From: Pseudorasbora parva
Lineage: Eukaryota; Chordata; Actinopteri; Cypriniformes; Gobionidae
Direction: 5' to 3'
Length of the DNA stretch: 64,000 bases
NCBI RefSeq assembly: GCF_024679245.1
Contig: NC_090183.1
Span: 25,526,342 to 25,590,341 of the forward strand
In this document: positions 39,412 through 52,187 of the stretch, in pieces
Position numbering within the stretch: position 1 is the first letter of the stretch
How the letters are laid out: each line of letters starts with the position of its first letter
Translations under genes and position numbers: made by a program
The notes under the pieces: model-generated
Told to the model about the DNA's origin: nothing
What the model saw: only the letters and a program-made list of their open reading frames with translations
Database searches by the model: none

Positions 39412-40256
39412 TCTTAAAAATAAAGGTTCTTTTTCAGCATTGACAGTCCCATGAAGAACCTTTAACATCTATAAAATCTTTCCATCGCGCAAAAGTTACT
39501 TTAAGCTGATGATACACTGGGCAACTTTTTGAGCAATTTTGCCGGGGTATGTTGCTGAAAGATGTTGCTTGGGCACTTTCCCATTGAGAATGGGCAACAA
39601 ATTTCTATCTAGTTATCCAAAGAGAAATTTGTTGCCCATTCCAAATGGGAAAAAGCCCACAGTAAAACTTTTCAGCAACATTGCCCGGCAACATTGCTCA
39701 AACAGTTGCTCTGTGTATCATCAGCTTTATAGTAACAAAAGAAAGGCTTTAGATTTTAAGAATGTTCTTCACACTAAGTAAAATGATTCTTTTAAAGTGG
39801 TACTTCACCACTGGGCAGATGAATGTGTATTTAAATTGGGTCATTTATGTGGTAGAAATGTGAAATTATTTTAGAAATTGGTGCCTTCTAGACTGAGAAA
39901 AGCCAGAAAATGTATTTTTGGCTCATGTGGATTAAAGACAACAACTCCCAGAATGCACTTGCTTCGCAGCCCTATTAGGCCACTCCCAAGCCACGCCTAT
40001 ACTGGTTACATCACTCCGCCCCCACTGTCGTGTTCATTTTCATAGTAATAAAATAATTTAGTTCAAGTAGAGAACAGACACTACAATTAAAAACAAACGT
40101 GTCCGTTCAATGAGCCGAACGAGAGTCGCAGCACAAACTCAGCAGGAGTCAGATTACATTCATCACGAGAGCGAAGAGCTGATATAAGCATGATAGTCAT
40201 TCCAAAAATGTTCTTTGGTATTGCTGAGAAAATCCCCTTTTAGAACCTTTAAGAAT
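39412..40256. repeat. Dispersed repeat carrying two later insertions
   Basis: The host family (AAAATAAAGGTTCTTTTTCAG, CCATGAAGAACCTTTAACAT, then ATGTTCTTCACACTAAG, then AATGTTCTTTGGTATTGCTG and CCCCTTTTAGAACCTTTA) matches 58232-58612. It is interrupted by the hairpin at 39504-39726 and by a block from about 39793 to 40200 that starts TTAAAGTGGTACTTCACC. Confidence 0.7.
39504..39726. mobile_element. Hairpin element with TTA duplication (PIF/Harbinger-like)
   Basis: AGCTGATGATACACTGGGCA pairs with ACAGTTGCTCTGTGTATCATCAGCT-type sequence at the right end, and TTA flanks both sides (39501-39503 and 39727-39729). The arms meet near 39610 at GGGCAACAAATTTCT. A 3-bp TTA duplication is typical of PIF/Harbinger-type short elements. 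Confidence 0.75.
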
Positions 40257-41743
40257 GTAAAAAAGTTACATTTTCTTATGAGGTCGAGTTAATCGTTCGC
40301 TCTCAACAATGTAAGCCCAATAATGCAAACCATTTGGATTGCAGGAATCCATTCAGTTTTAAAAGGATTGTGTATTCCCATATTCAGCCGTGTACTCATA
40401 AAAAGAAATGAGCTATACACACATAGCACATTTCCTACCAATTTAGCATGTACTTCAAATATAGGCTAACAAATAAAACCTTTGCAAGAAATAAAAAAAA
40501 ACTATGAACCATGCATTTATGGGGCCTTCTGCTCTTAACATGGAGCCTGTGCCATTAGTCCTGAACTGGGAGTTGAATCGCTGATAGAAAATCCTCTAGT
40601 GCCCTTAGAGAGACAAGAAGACTTGCAGAATTTCTAATGAGGAGTCTTTTCGACATCTAAGCTGACTCTGGCTGATTAATGAAAGCATTTGGTGACCTTT
40701 TGCTGTTCTTATGGAAGGTTCAGCCCTCTGTTCGGGGGCTCTGGCCCCGTTCCTCCTCTCAGAAGAAAGATCTCCATCCTGGTCAGCCACAAGCCTCAGT
40801 GTAATTTAATTTTTTAACCTTTCTTCCTTTTGTGAATTATTAATTAAACGTTATTTGCAATAAGTAACTTATTTTGTAACGAGTTAAGCTACTTAAAACA
40901 ATAAACATTTGTTTAACAACTTGGTTACGTCCTTCTTTTGTTGCACTACGCAAATGTGTAATCCTCTAATACTACTACAACTGTTACTTGATAGCGCAGC
41001 TGCTTCATATTTAAATGTTCTGGCTTCTGGGTGGCGTTTTCTAATTTGTGAAATTGGTGGGTAGCAGCAGATGAAGAGATCCTGTGTAAATGTGTTGCAC
41101 GTCAGCCCTGCTGCTGAGGTTTCTAGATTGGGCTTCTCAGCCTGGGCCTTTCTCGCACTTCATCTGGGAGGCGTACACATGCAGTTACCCACCGAAGCAC
41201 AGTGAAAAATCTATCAGAAACACCAGTGTATTTATTTCCCTCAGTGGGGATCTGATTGATGCACACACCCACATATACACACAAAAACACATACACAGGA
41301 AAAAACACCCAGAGGAAGTTTAAACTTCAAATGATCCCACTTTACACTGGCATTTTCGGTTTAGTCCCTGTATAGCGATGGCGGTTATGAAACCTTTTCA
41401 TTGTGAACGTATTGTGAGTGTGTCTTTGGTCTCGCTGTAGGAGTCTGTCTGCAGTCGGCCATGCTTTCAGGGGCTGACCGACCAGCCCAGCACTTAAGAG
41501 ATGGCGCACTGAGTGTTATCGCGAGCCACGACTGGCTTAATGCATTATTATTGTTACCACATTCCCTCACTGAATGCTCCAAAGGGAGTGAAGGCTCAGA
41601 AAGGCTTTTCAGAAGCCCAGTCTGAGAAAACACACTGCCATAAATAGCTGAATTGGGCCTCAGTATGGATTGGTCATGGCAGATTTTATTTGATTTTTTT
41701 GCTCATTCCCCCCTGAATTGGGAAAGAGTTTAAGCGAGTCTCG
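40257..41743. other. Unique sequence, possible regulatory DNA
   Basis: No recognised repeat. 41380-41640 is the most balanced part. The minus-strand open frame across it shows no domain. Confidence 0.3.
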
Positions 41744-42258
41744 TATAACACTTTATTTTACAGTGTCCTTGTTACATTTTACATGTAGTGACTGTAGTAA
41801 TAACTATAAATGATTAGGGGTGTAACAATATATCGTGTCACAATATATCGCAATACATAAATGCAACAATATGTATTTTGAATAGTTCACCCAAAATGAA
41901 AATTAGTATGTGAGGGAAAAAAATCTGGTTTACTGAGTTTTAATATGTAGAGTGAGTGGGGCACAACCTAATGCGGGGTTAGCATGGTTTAAACTTCCAC
42001 ACATGCCAGGATGACATAACTTATCATACTTATAAGGTATTTACTAGTTGCCATATCAACATTATTTAGAGAAAAAGGAAAAAATCTTTGGAAGATATTA
42101 CTGAATATTTACTTAACCATAACAAAAGTACATTTCCTTTTCATTTCTTTTTTTTTGTGTTTATTTAAAAAAAAAAAAGACAAATCTGTAATTATTTATT
42201 TTAATCTTATATCTGTTACTTAACAGTTGAGATACTGTAAAATCGAATTAACTATAAT

Positions 42259-43021
42259 TAGCCTGGATGCCAGCCGAACTTAGCCCCGCCCACACAATGT
42301 TTAGGTCGGGCAGTTCGGTCTGGCCTTGCTCTATAGAGGAGTAATTATCCAATGAAATCATCAGGGCGGGCTTTAGACGATGACGGACAGATGATAAACA
42401 GTAACGTAATCATGCATGTCATCAAAGGGGCTTGGATTATATTTTGTTGAATCCTAAATGGAGAGCTTGTTTGTATATGCATTCACCTTCACAATTTCTC
42501 TCAGAAATGATGATCATGTTGGGTAAGTACTCTGTGTATCATTAAATTATTTTATTTTTTTACAACACCGGCAAAGATTGTGTATTCCAGCCTGATTTCA
42601 GCTCGCGTGCAGACAGGTTTGCCAAGTTTTTACATACAAAACCCGCCAACTACTAGCCCTAAACAATAGCTTCTCGACGGGTTCTCCGGGGGGAAAATGG
42701 CGTTTGGGGGGGGGTAAAGTGTGTTATTTTGGCAAGGTTGGTTGCCTGCTAAAATTCGCATTCATGGGTCTATATATCAAATAATATAGTCGCTTCAACC
42801 CACGGACATAGAAAACAACCCGCGGGGGGAAAAACTCAGACTTGGCAACACAGTGCAGTTGAACTATGTTGACATTTGACAATGCGTCGCTTCGTTGCTC
42901 TAATTGGTTGTAGCTCTATTCACTTGATGTCTTTCCTGGTTCGGTTGAAACACACCCCATAATCACAGCCCAATGGAGCAGTTTCAGACTCATATTCTGA
43001 CTAGAATTGAGTGTCAGGCTA
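42259..43021. mobile_element. Nested MITE with TAGCCTG ends
   Basis: TAGCCTGGATGCCAGC opens and GAGTGTCAGGCTA closes the element. Flanks AACTATAAT (42250-42258) and AACTAAAAT (43022-43030) agree at eight of nine positions. A G-run at 42706-42714 and CpG-bearing interior are present. No coding capacity. Confidence 0.75.
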
Positions 43022-43157
43022 AACTAAAATATTATTAATTCAGAAGCTAGGTCAACTTTATAAGCAACCTACATATTACTTATACTTCTTTGAAACCAAA
43101 TAACTGGGATTTCATGTTCAACAGTGATACAGATATGAATGTTCTAAGTGTCCACAC

Positions 43158-43400
43158 TGTAAAAAAATAAATAAAAAAATAAGTTACCTGGTTACCTTAA
43201 AATTTTGAGTTCATTGAAATTATAAATTTGAGTTAATATAATATCATTTTTTTGAGAATCGACAACCTTTATTAAAATATTATTAAAATATTTTTTATTA
43301 TTAAAAGTGTATTGGGTAATTGTGTGTGTTTTATTTGTGATGACGCAGACAAATTTTAAGGTAACCAATTTTAAGGCAACCAGGTTACTTACTTTTTTTA
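43158..43400. mobile_element. CACTGTAAAA hairpin MITE, truncated
   Basis: CACTGTAAAAAAATAAATAA with AAGTTACCTGGTTACCTTAA at the left pairs with AAGGCAACCAGGTTACTTAC at the right, but the expected TTTTTACAGTG end is missing. It is the same family as 48280-48667. Confidence 0.75.
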
Positions 43401-45140
43401 ATTAAAAGTCCCATTCTTCGCGTGTTTTCGAAGCTTTGATTATGTTTACAGTGTGCAATATAACATGAGTTCATGTTTCGCGTGTAAAAAAAACTAAGTA
43501 TTTTTCACACAATTTACTTATCTGTACAGAGCTGTTTCCTCTGTCCTGAAAACGGCCTGATGATTTCCTTGTTCTATGAAGTCCCTCCTTCAGAAACACG
43601 TAACGAGTTCTGATTGGGCCAGCGCTTCCCGTGTTGTGATTGGACAGCAGCTTAGCGCACTTTGCCCAGAAAGGTCCCGCCTCTTACCATAACGGGGAGA
43701 TGCAAGCGCTGAATGCGCGCTCTTCTCCACATGGGAGAGCAACAAGACCACACCCCCTATTTTGCGTGTTCTTGTGGGCAGAGGGTTAAGGTGTGTTCGA
43801 CATCGGCTGCGGCTGCATGCATGCGATCGGCGAGAGTAGCCGAGTGCAGGCGGGGAGGAGCTGCAAACGGAGACGTGAAGTCGGACACTTTCTACCTCCT
43901 GTGGTGACGCTTGCACTGCGTTTGCAAACTTTATCACAGCTGAAGTAAAATAAATGCAATATTTCTCAAATACACAGATGTTTCAAATGATATTTTCATC
44001 CAATACTTTATATACTGCTTAATAAAGCGTCTATTTGGACAAGTTTATAGTTCAACATATAAACCACACTATCAATGAAGTGGTGTCAACGGTTTTTATC
44101 AGTTTTAGTTTGATAAACATGACAATATAACATCGCGACTACATGAAAAGAGGTTTTACTGTTATAAATAAATGATTTGTGGGCATTAGCGTGACATAAG
44201 TTTTTAGAATAAACACGAAACGCACGTGATCACTGTCATACGGCGAATCGGCCAATCGTGGATCAGCTGTGTCGTCATCAGAGCTCTTGCATCCACCTGC
44301 AGTCCCCCTTGAGTATCGACAGCGGCTGCATCAGCCGGCTGCTCTCGAATCGCTCTCGCGGTACTTTGTTGACATACGTCACAGTCACGTGTCGTCGGCG
44401 CTGTCTCAAGTCGGACAAAATTTCTAACCGGCATGCACTGCTTCAAGTCAGCCCCCGATCGGTCTGCGCATCGCTAGGTGAAGTCGAACAAGCCTTTAGT
44501 CTACAAACTGTTCTAGTGACGTCATTCCTGAAGGAAGTGCAGGAGTGTAGTCCAAACCGGCCGTTCGCTTTGAAAGGGAACTTCTGTTAAATAAAATATC
44601 TCGCTTGCCATTGAACTTTGAGCTTTATAATTGTACAGGTATTATTTATGCTCTAACAGCAACATTACACACTTATTACAGTTTGAAAGATGGATTTGCA
44701 AAGAACGGGACCTTTAAACCAACTTTTTTTTTTACAGTGCAACCAAGTGAACACTAATCGCCATAAGGGTGAGTATTTTTATTTAATACATTGAAAAATT
44801 TTTGTTGGTTTTTCTTGACAAAATGGCTCTTAAACCAATCAATTAATCTTAACGTTTTCTGAGTAAACAATGAATAGTATGTGAATACTACATCACTAAA
44901 TTTTTATAATTAAGTTAAGTTCAGTTAACTAAAAAGTGTTAGTTAGAATCACTGTTGGATTTTACAGTGTTCTTTAATGCTGATCTAATCAGCAGAAGAC
45001 AAAAGCCAGTTGAGCAGGTGGGGCATGTTGTCACACTGCGTTACATTTAGCCAAATCAGATAACATTATTGCCCAGTAAAAATAATTATTTACTTTTGCT
45101 ACCAGTAAAAAGTGGCCTACATTATTTTACATATATCTGT
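43401..45140. repeat. CpG-richer repeat block inside the hAT insertion
   Basis: 43445-43660 matches the 3852-4135 family. 43660-44600 is unusually rich in CpG for this window, with open frames on both strands but no domain. It ends with ATTGAACTTTGAGCTTTATA and a TTTTTTTTTTACAGTG tail at 44738. It appears to be a long non-autonomous element of unknown class. Confidence 0.45.
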
Positions 45141-45493
<353 letters not shown>

Positions 45494-45539
45494 TCATTGA
45501 CAGAGTGCAATCATATTTTTCTAAAATAATTATGTATTT

Positions 45540-45935
45540 TCAGCTTGCTATAGGTTTGTAGGTGGGGAGCATAGGGGTGGGGCTCCAGTGTCGTTGAAGG
45601 TCCCGGTCCAGCCCAGGACCCCAGCCCCGTCCAGGATCCCAGGTCGAGTACTGGTAGTCCTCCCTGTCTCACACCTGAACTCACTTCCTCATTATCTCTC
45701 CTGCTCTCCCCGGATTCCCTGCAACTGGTCTTCATTGTTAGCGCACCTTTATGTTTGGACTCACACCCCTCACTCATTGTCATGTTTGTTAGAAGCAAGT
45801 GTTATGTAGTTTCAGTTCTCCAGCGTGTATATTCTGTTCTGAGTCTTTGTGAAGAAACAAACCTGTAAGTTTTGGATGTCTTGGACTTCTCATTGCCTGA
45901 CTACAACTACACGCAACACCCCAAATGTAATGCCA
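45540..45935. repeat. Unclassified retroelement-like fragment
   Basis: A C-rich, Pro-coding-like stretch (45590-45670) is followed by a region that carries the second copy of AGTTCTCCAGCGTGTATATT (45813) and ends CTGACTACAACTACACGCAA. The layout recalls the end of an LTR retrotransposon, but no LTR pair or primer-binding site is seen. Confidence 0.25.
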
Positions 45936-46150
45936 AATTTAGCATTTTAATCCACAGTACATTTTTTGTTAACCTTGTACCAGATGTCTTGATGTATTGC
46001 AATAATATCGTATCGTGAGTTTAGTATCGTGATATGTATTAAATCGTCACATGATGGTATCGTTACACCCCTATAAATGATGCATAATTATGTGCATCTA
46101 ACCCTACTCCAAAACTAATCCTAGGTCATTTTAATCCTATAATTACTTAA

Positions 46151-47169
46151 CGTAAAAAAGAAAAACTATCATACCATACATGCAGCACCACTTTCTATCC
46201 TCTGCCTAAAGCATTCTGTTTTATTTCCAAAAAGCACAGGCTGCTCTGATTGGTCAGCTAGCCCAGTCTGTTATGATTGAAGCACGTGTCTGAAATATAA
46301 CACCCCTTACTATAATCACTTTTCATTTCCCGAGGCTCTATTAACAGCTGTAAACAGTATTACATCTACAGCATTTTATATATATATATATATATATATA
46401 AATACAGTAACTGATGTCAATATTGAGGTTCCAGGACACACCAATTTTAGGTCATCGGCGAGCATCTGTCGGGTTAGGTTTTGCAGTGTGTTCCACACGT
46501 CTGAAGTTTGCCCGTTTCAGCATGTTCAATCGGCGGGCCGTCGGTGGAAGTGGGAACTCTGGTTATATATTCCGTTTAGTGAACGAGTCAGTGCACGAGA
46601 ATTAAAGCGAAAAAAAGATAAAAGAGAACAAGTCAAGATGGCATAGACCCGAACGATGATCTAATGTTATGTTATGCATTCAAAAACATGATTTTATCAA
46701 CAAAGTTATCAACAACTGATAGGAGTTATCAACAACTGATATTCCAAATGGTAAGCAAGCGCTGCTTTGCATAACTGTGTATATCTCGTACATCCTTTTT
46801 TCGGTTTGTCTTTTTAAACGACGAATATAGACTGTTGATACCTCCTGATATAGACAGTAAATTCCTTAGACGCAGGCGCAGAACGCACATGCTAGTTGCA
46901 GTCGGCTGTAGTATGTGCTGTGTGTGTCCAAGCTCAGCTTTTTGATCCAGACGCAGCTGACCCAAGACGACAACGGCATTGTTTTTTGTCGCCACTAGGT
47001 CTTTAAAGTCGACTTGGTGTGTCCCAGTCCAAACATGTAGCATCTGTCAACATAGTGAAATCACTTGCCCAACTGTTATTTGATGGCGGGCCAAAGGAGC
47101 AAGTAGGCAGCCATTATAATGTGTAAAGGGGACATAGCCACTGACATCACAGGACTACAAACAAGGCAT
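46151..47169. other. Spacer with repeat fragment and short tandem duplication
   Basis: 46225-46300 (GCTCTGATTGGTCAGC) belongs loosely to the 3852 family. TA repeat at 46376-46400. AGTTATCAACAACTGATA is tandemly duplicated at 46704-46741. No gene. Confidence 0.4.
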
Positions 47170-47602
47170 TTAAATCTACACTGTGTGATATTTTCCCCCA
47201 TCTAGCGGTGAAAAGGTATATGACCATCCAGTGAATATTAGTTTCTGTTCCTCTCAATTCCGATTTCGTTTTAACTCCTACGGTGGCCGATTTAGTCCAA
47301 GATTAACATGGCAATCCCCCTCTTCACATTCGACACGGTGCCATCGAGTGTTATAACGCAAAAGGCGAAGCTTGAATTTATGGGTATGTCCCTCTTTGGC
47401 TAATGTATTTTCAAGATGGAGTGGCAACATGGCGACCGGCATACGAATCCCTCACCCGTATGTATTTTCAATGGCATATTATAAACTTATGAGAATACTT
47501 TATTACTTGAAATAAGTAAATATACATTAATGAGCACATATATTTTTGAAAGAACTATGTGTTTTTAGCTAAGAATAAACTAAAAACGTTACACAGTGTA
47601 GC
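47170..47602. mobile_element. MITE with CTACACTGTGT ends
   Basis: TCTACACTGTGTGATATTTT pairs with ACGTTACACAGTGTAGC. A CCATCTAGCGGTG box follows the left end. Flanking TTAA-like sequence is decayed. No coding capacity. Confidence 0.7.
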
Positions 47603-47861
47603 TTGTAATGTTTCTGTTTGGAGAGAATGACTCCTTTTGCCATGGACTTTGTGATTTGTAACTTTGCAGATGATTTACTAAACTAAAAGAAAGGGTGAAA
47701 AAATGAATACGTTATATTTGTATTGACCACACTATATTTATGGAGTGTCCCTTTCAGATCTTGACAGCATTAGTACACATTCATTTGTAGTTGCATGGAA
47801 ATTAGCAAGGAGCACATTGAATTTCACCATGTGTGCAACTTTTAAGGGGGGGGGGGGGGTG
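47603..47861. other. Spacer with G13 homopolymer
   Basis: No gene. G-run at 47847-47859. Confidence 0.4.
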
Positions 47862-48262
47862 GCTAGACTTTATTTTGATGGTCCTCTTTAGTCCCTTTTA
47901 GACCTAATTTCTTCCATGAGAATTTAACCTCATCTTTAAAAAAAAAACTAAATTCATCTTTTTCTAGCTTGTGCTAATCTAAGCAATGTCCAAAACGTAG
48001 TAAGAACTTTTTGTGATTTTTTTTCACAAAACTTTTTTTCTCCTCTTCATGATGGATCGCTTCCTGTATTCCTTTGGATAAAATCGTCTGCTAAATGAAT
48101 AAATGTAAATGTAGACATTCTGTAAGTGACGTTGCACCTTCATTAGAGTATCAGTTGAGTATTGTTACTGTTAGGGGTAGGGGTAGTACAATAAGTGGTT
48201 GAAATCTCCATGCAAAGTTACTTATAGAAGGTCTGTTGGGAGACTGTCGAAATAAAGTGTTT
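47862..48262. repeat. Dispersed repeat (same family as 1481-1762) with LINE insertion
   Basis: Left part GACTTTATTTTGATGGTCCT resumes after the insertion as ATTCTGTAAGTGACGTTGCA, GAGTATCAGTTGAGTATTG and GGGAGACTGTCGAAATAAAG. The internal GGGGTAGGGGTAG tract is the complement of that at 1700. Confidence 0.7.
47904..48111 (+). mobile_element. 5'-truncated LINE-type 3' end with TAGAC duplication
   Basis: A 208-bp block ends in TTGGATAAAATCGTCTGCTA and AATGAATAAATGTAAATG, the tail shared with the SINE at 1042. TAGAC occurs directly before (47899-47903) and after it (48112-48116). This fits a short, 5'-truncated target-primed insertion. Confidence 0.65.
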
Positions 48263-48279
48263 AGTGTAGTGTAAAGGTA

Positions 48280-48667
48280 CACTGTAAAATAAAAAAGTTG
48301 TTTTTTGTTGGTTTAACTTAAAAAAAGTAAGTAACCTGGTTGCCTTAATTTTGAGTTTATTGAAATAAAAAATTTGAGTTGATACAATGAAGGAAATTTG
48401 TTTAATAAATAGAAACTCAAAATATTATTGTATCTGAATCACATAAAAAATGTGTTAACTCATGGAAATAGCACTATTGGGCTGCGTCATCACAAAAAAA
48501 AACACAAACAATTTCCCAATATGCTTACAAAATCGTTTAATAATATTTTAATAAAGGTTGTCGAATCTCAAAAAAAGTTCATTGTATTAACTAAAAATTT
48601 TAATTTCAATGAACTCAAAATTGTAAGGCAACCAGGTAACTTTTTTTCTAAATATTTTTTTACAGTG
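48280..48667. mobile_element. CACTGTAAAA hairpin MITE with TA duplication
   Basis: CACTGTAAAATAAAAAAGTT to TTTTTTTACAGTG, flanked by TA (48278-48279 and 48668-48669). Arms carry AAGTAACCTGGTTGCCTTAA and AAGGCAACCAGGTAACTT. It is a fuller copy of the family at 43158. Confidence 0.85.
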
Positions 48668-48865
48668 TAACGCTTTACCTAAAGCCTTTATGTATAATGT
48701 ATTATAAAGGTATTAATAATGCATGTCATAATTCATTACATCTTTTCATTATTTTCATAACTGTAAGCAAATTTATTCTGGATTCCTGAAATCCTGAAAA
48801 TCGGAAATTGGTTGTTTGTCGTGTGTTTTAATGCATTGTACTTTTAAGTAAAGTGTTACAAATAA
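48668..48865. repeat. Dispersed repeat flanking the MITE
   Basis: ACGCTTTACCTAAAGCC at the left and AGTAAAGTGTTACAAATAAT at the right form loosely inverted ends of a common fish repeat. Confidence 0.4.
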
Positions 48866-49740
48866 TGAGATTTTTTATTTTACTACTACTTTAAAAATCA
48901 AGAAACAGCATAGCACTGCAGCAGATGTGAAATTCAATCCAACAATATATGGTTGAATCATTTTCAAATGACACCATTAACCTTTTGGTTAAATGCTTTT
49001 GCACTTTGGAAGATAAAACCTAATAGTGTGTATGTGTGTGTCCCAAAAGTGCTTGTTTGTGCGCAGCTCCGCGTGTTTAGTGCAGCTCTCGTCAAGGTGA
49101 GTCGAGACTTTCTGAGAGTGAAAGGGAGCAGAGTTACTAATGGAGGTGAGTCTCTTCTTTTTGTGCGGCGGAAAAATGAAGTATCCTTTAAATGCGCTTT
49201 TCCGAGAGTCCATTGTCCGCCCCTGGGGAATAGGAGGACAGAGCGAAAGGGTGGTGCTTTCAATCTCATCGCATTACACAAGCATTTACATGACGGACAG
49301 GAAGGCCGTTTACGAAAAGTGAGCCCTCTCGTCGTCAGGAGCTAACCCTTTTAGCTGAGAGAAACCATGCCTTTCTGGAGCCGTTCGCAAGTGCGTTAGC
49401 AGCACACCCATAATGGCCAGGATTGGGTTACCCCTTTACTTTAGGGCAAACAAGACCAGCCTTAATTGCCTTACCAATATTTGCATGTCCCTCTTCGTGT
49501 TATCGAACACCCCGCTAAGTAACTGAGCACCTCCGCCCCTGCTCTATTTTAAGTTGTTTGCAGATGCCATGGAAAGGCAGTTGAAACAGTACAATTACTA
49601 ACCAGATTTCACACGTCTTCACACATCTCGGTTTCACCTGCGGGTCATTTCATTGGCCTGTGCATCTACCTGATACAATATTTCACAAGGTGGCATCCTT
49701 GATTAGTGCTGACCTTCTGACAGACCGGACATCGATACCT
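48866..49740. other. Unique sequence, possible regulatory DNA
   Basis: No recognised repeats. Open frames on both strands at 48953-49345 overlap each other and show no domain, so none is preferred. Confidence 0.3.
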
Positions 49741-50624
49741 TGCAGAAGGTTACGTGTTTAAACATGGTCGGTGGAGAAGACAATGTTCACACATGTTTAA
49801 TTATTGAACCTCTAGGTTAATTATTCATGTGCATAATATGAGTATGTGGCTGGAGTGGGAGAGATAATATTTTCCAGAGAACATCTTTTAAAAGGACATA
49901 CCGGAGTATTGCAGCCAGCTGGCTGGAGCTGTATTAATGACTGAGAGAGTTGAGTTGTATGAGGCTGGCCATAATGGTAAATGCATGTACGATTCGCAAA
50001 GAGCCCCGGCCTGGAGAGTGACTGGGGCGGGGGGAAAAGGCCTTTTAGAGCAATATGGGCTGTTTTAACACAGCTCCACTCAAGTACCATGATGTCCTAT
50101 GCCTAATGAGAAACTTGGATCCCAGCCGTCAGAACTATTGCTTACTTTTGCTATTTGATTACTTTTTTTCACACTTATTACTGGAACGTTCTCAATTATT
50201 ATGTTGCAATTTTAGATGTGTTTGCTCTTATGTGTATTTTAAAATCGAGAGGGCACAATTTTACGCTTGCTGTCAGTTCAAGACATCGAAAGAAAAAGAA
50301 AAAAGAAAAAAACTGCGTGTTCCTCATTGAAATGGACTTGAAATGTGCCACATTCCTTCCTGATGAGTGCACTGATAGTGCTGAAATGTTGACTTACATA
50401 ATGACAGAGCTAAGTGCACATAGTTTACACCCATCCTGACACATTTACACATCAGCCTCGGCACCTGACCAAACATCCCATACGTCAAAAACCAATATTT
50501 TTTTTCCACTTCGGTAATCTTTTCAAGTGTCTCTAATTGCCAACTATTATACAAATAAAGCATTTCTGTTTAAACCGTGATGCTGTGAGTGTCTGCCTTT
50601 TTATTTGTACTTTTAAAATATAAG
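49741..50624. promoter_or_regulatory. Candidate enhancer with POU/homeodomain sites
   Basis: GGTTAATTATTCATGTGCAT (49815) joins a TAATTA core to POU-like ATTCAT-TGCATAAT. CTGTATTAATGACTGAG (49929) and GGCCATAATGGTAAATGCAT (49967) follow. The surroundings are repeat-free to about 50560. The regulatory role is inferred. Confidence 0.35.
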
Positions 50625-51445
50625 TTTGAGGTCAGTTTTGAGAAAGAAGTCTCTTATGCTCACCAAAGCTACATTTATTTGAACAAAAATATGATAAAAA
50701 AAAGTAATATTGTCAAATCTTTTTTTGCAATTCAAAAGAATTGTTTTCTACTTTAATGTATTTTAAATGCATTGGCTATTTTATTACAGCCCCTTTCTAT
50801 TTTGTGAATCTTTTTACTGCACATCAGAACTATATTGTTTGGTTTTACTCACTGTGATGAATGATTAAAGGAATTAGGCCTGTGTTTCCTCATATTTATA
50901 TATTTATAAATACAGATTTTTATTTTTTTTATATTATGAAATATTACAATTTAAAATTTTTGGTTTTCAATTTATTATTCTTTAAATTATCATTTATTTC
51001 TGTGATGCAAAGCTGAAATTTTAGTATCATTCCTCCAGTGTCACATGATCCTTTAGAAATCATTCTAATATTCTGATGTATTATTAAATTCAATTAAATT
51101 TAACCTTTAATTGAAGTAAAAAACAATAATACAATGAAAGTGGGGAGTAAATTTTATTAGGAAAAAAATATATATTGTTTTAATGTTACTCCCAAAAGTT
51201 ATTATAACTAAAATACGTCTGAAGTATATTCCCATTAATTATTACATTTTTAGCACACCAGGGTGACTAAGAACATGAAATTATCCAGCGATGTCTTTCT
51301 GTTCCACAGAAGTACAAATATGAGGAAACACAGGCCTAATTTCTTTAATCATTCATCACAGTGAGTAAAACCAAACAATAGTTCTGATGTGCAGTAAAAA
51401 GATTCACAAAATAGAAAGGGGCTGTAAGAAAATGCATTGGAAATT
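50625..51445. repeat. Inverted repeat with ~125-bp arms over a disrupted dispersed repeat
   Basis: Left arm 50767-50900 (AATGCATTGGCTATTTTATT onward, GAATTAGGCCTGTGTTTCCT) is almost exactly complementary to right arm 51318-51440 (AGGAAACACAGGCCTAATTT, GAAAGGGGCTGTAAGAAAAT). Pieces of the 7185 family lie left of the left arm and again between the arms (CTGTGATGCAAAGCTG, CAGTGTCACATGATCCTT). Confidence 0.88.
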
Positions 51446-51689
51446 CAGATTTCTGCTATCAGGGCAATAATGAAAATCAATAATTAAGATGTTCCAATCA
51501 AGAGGAAATGTTACATATCTGGTTGGAAAATGATGTGTGTCTATATCGTCCTAATGCTTGGTGAGGAGGAGAGTTTACGTGGCCAGATACTCTATGATCA
51601 CAGCTTGAGTAAATAGTTGAGTCTCTGGGTCAAAAAAATAAACCTTAAAAAAATAAACAAAAAATTTCAAACAGTGACTACATCACCAC
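51446..51689. other. AT-rich spacer
   Basis: No feature recognised. Confidence 0.35.
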
Positions 51690-52187
51690 ATGTTGTTCAG
51701 GAGGGTTTCAAGAAAAATCCTCATTGCTAATCCAGAAACAAACTCCAGCATATATACTCATATTTGTCAGACACAACTAAAAATGCCAACGGGAAATGGT
51801 TCTATGGTAAGATGAAATAAAAAATAAAGAATAAAAAATAAAAAAATAAAACGTTTTTTCAATCAAGATGGGGTTCCTAAAAAGTACCCCATGCCCACGG
51901 TTAAATATACCGCTGGATCTTTATTGTTGTGGGCCTATTTTTTGCTGGAGGCCCGGACATCTTGTTCAGATACAAGTCATCATGGATTCTATCAAATACC
52001 AATAGATAAAAAATAAAAACCTGACTGCCTCTTCTAGAAATCTTATAATGGGCCGTGGTTGGGTCTTCCATCAGGACAACGATCCAAAACAAACATCAAA
52101 ATCAACACACAATGTGCCACTAAACACAAAACGAAGCTTCTGCCATGGCCATCCCAGTTCCCTGACCTGAAGATGAGTTTGGTCAAC
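51690..52187 (+). pseudogene. Tc1-like transposase relic, interrupted
   Basis: Decayed plus-strand transposase. TTAAATATACCGCTGGATCT then TTGTTGTGGGCC matches the region before the second catalytic Asp. [19 protein letters not shown] holds that Asp, and [10 protein letters not shown] stands where the catalytic Glu motif should follow. It stops where the next element begins. Its 3' end appears to resume at about 53538-53640 (TTTTTTGAGAAGGACCTGTA). Confidence 0.72.

Noticed and set aside
48953..49345. 130-residue protein
   Set aside because: Three overlapping frames on both strands are open and none shows a domain or codon-like pattern.
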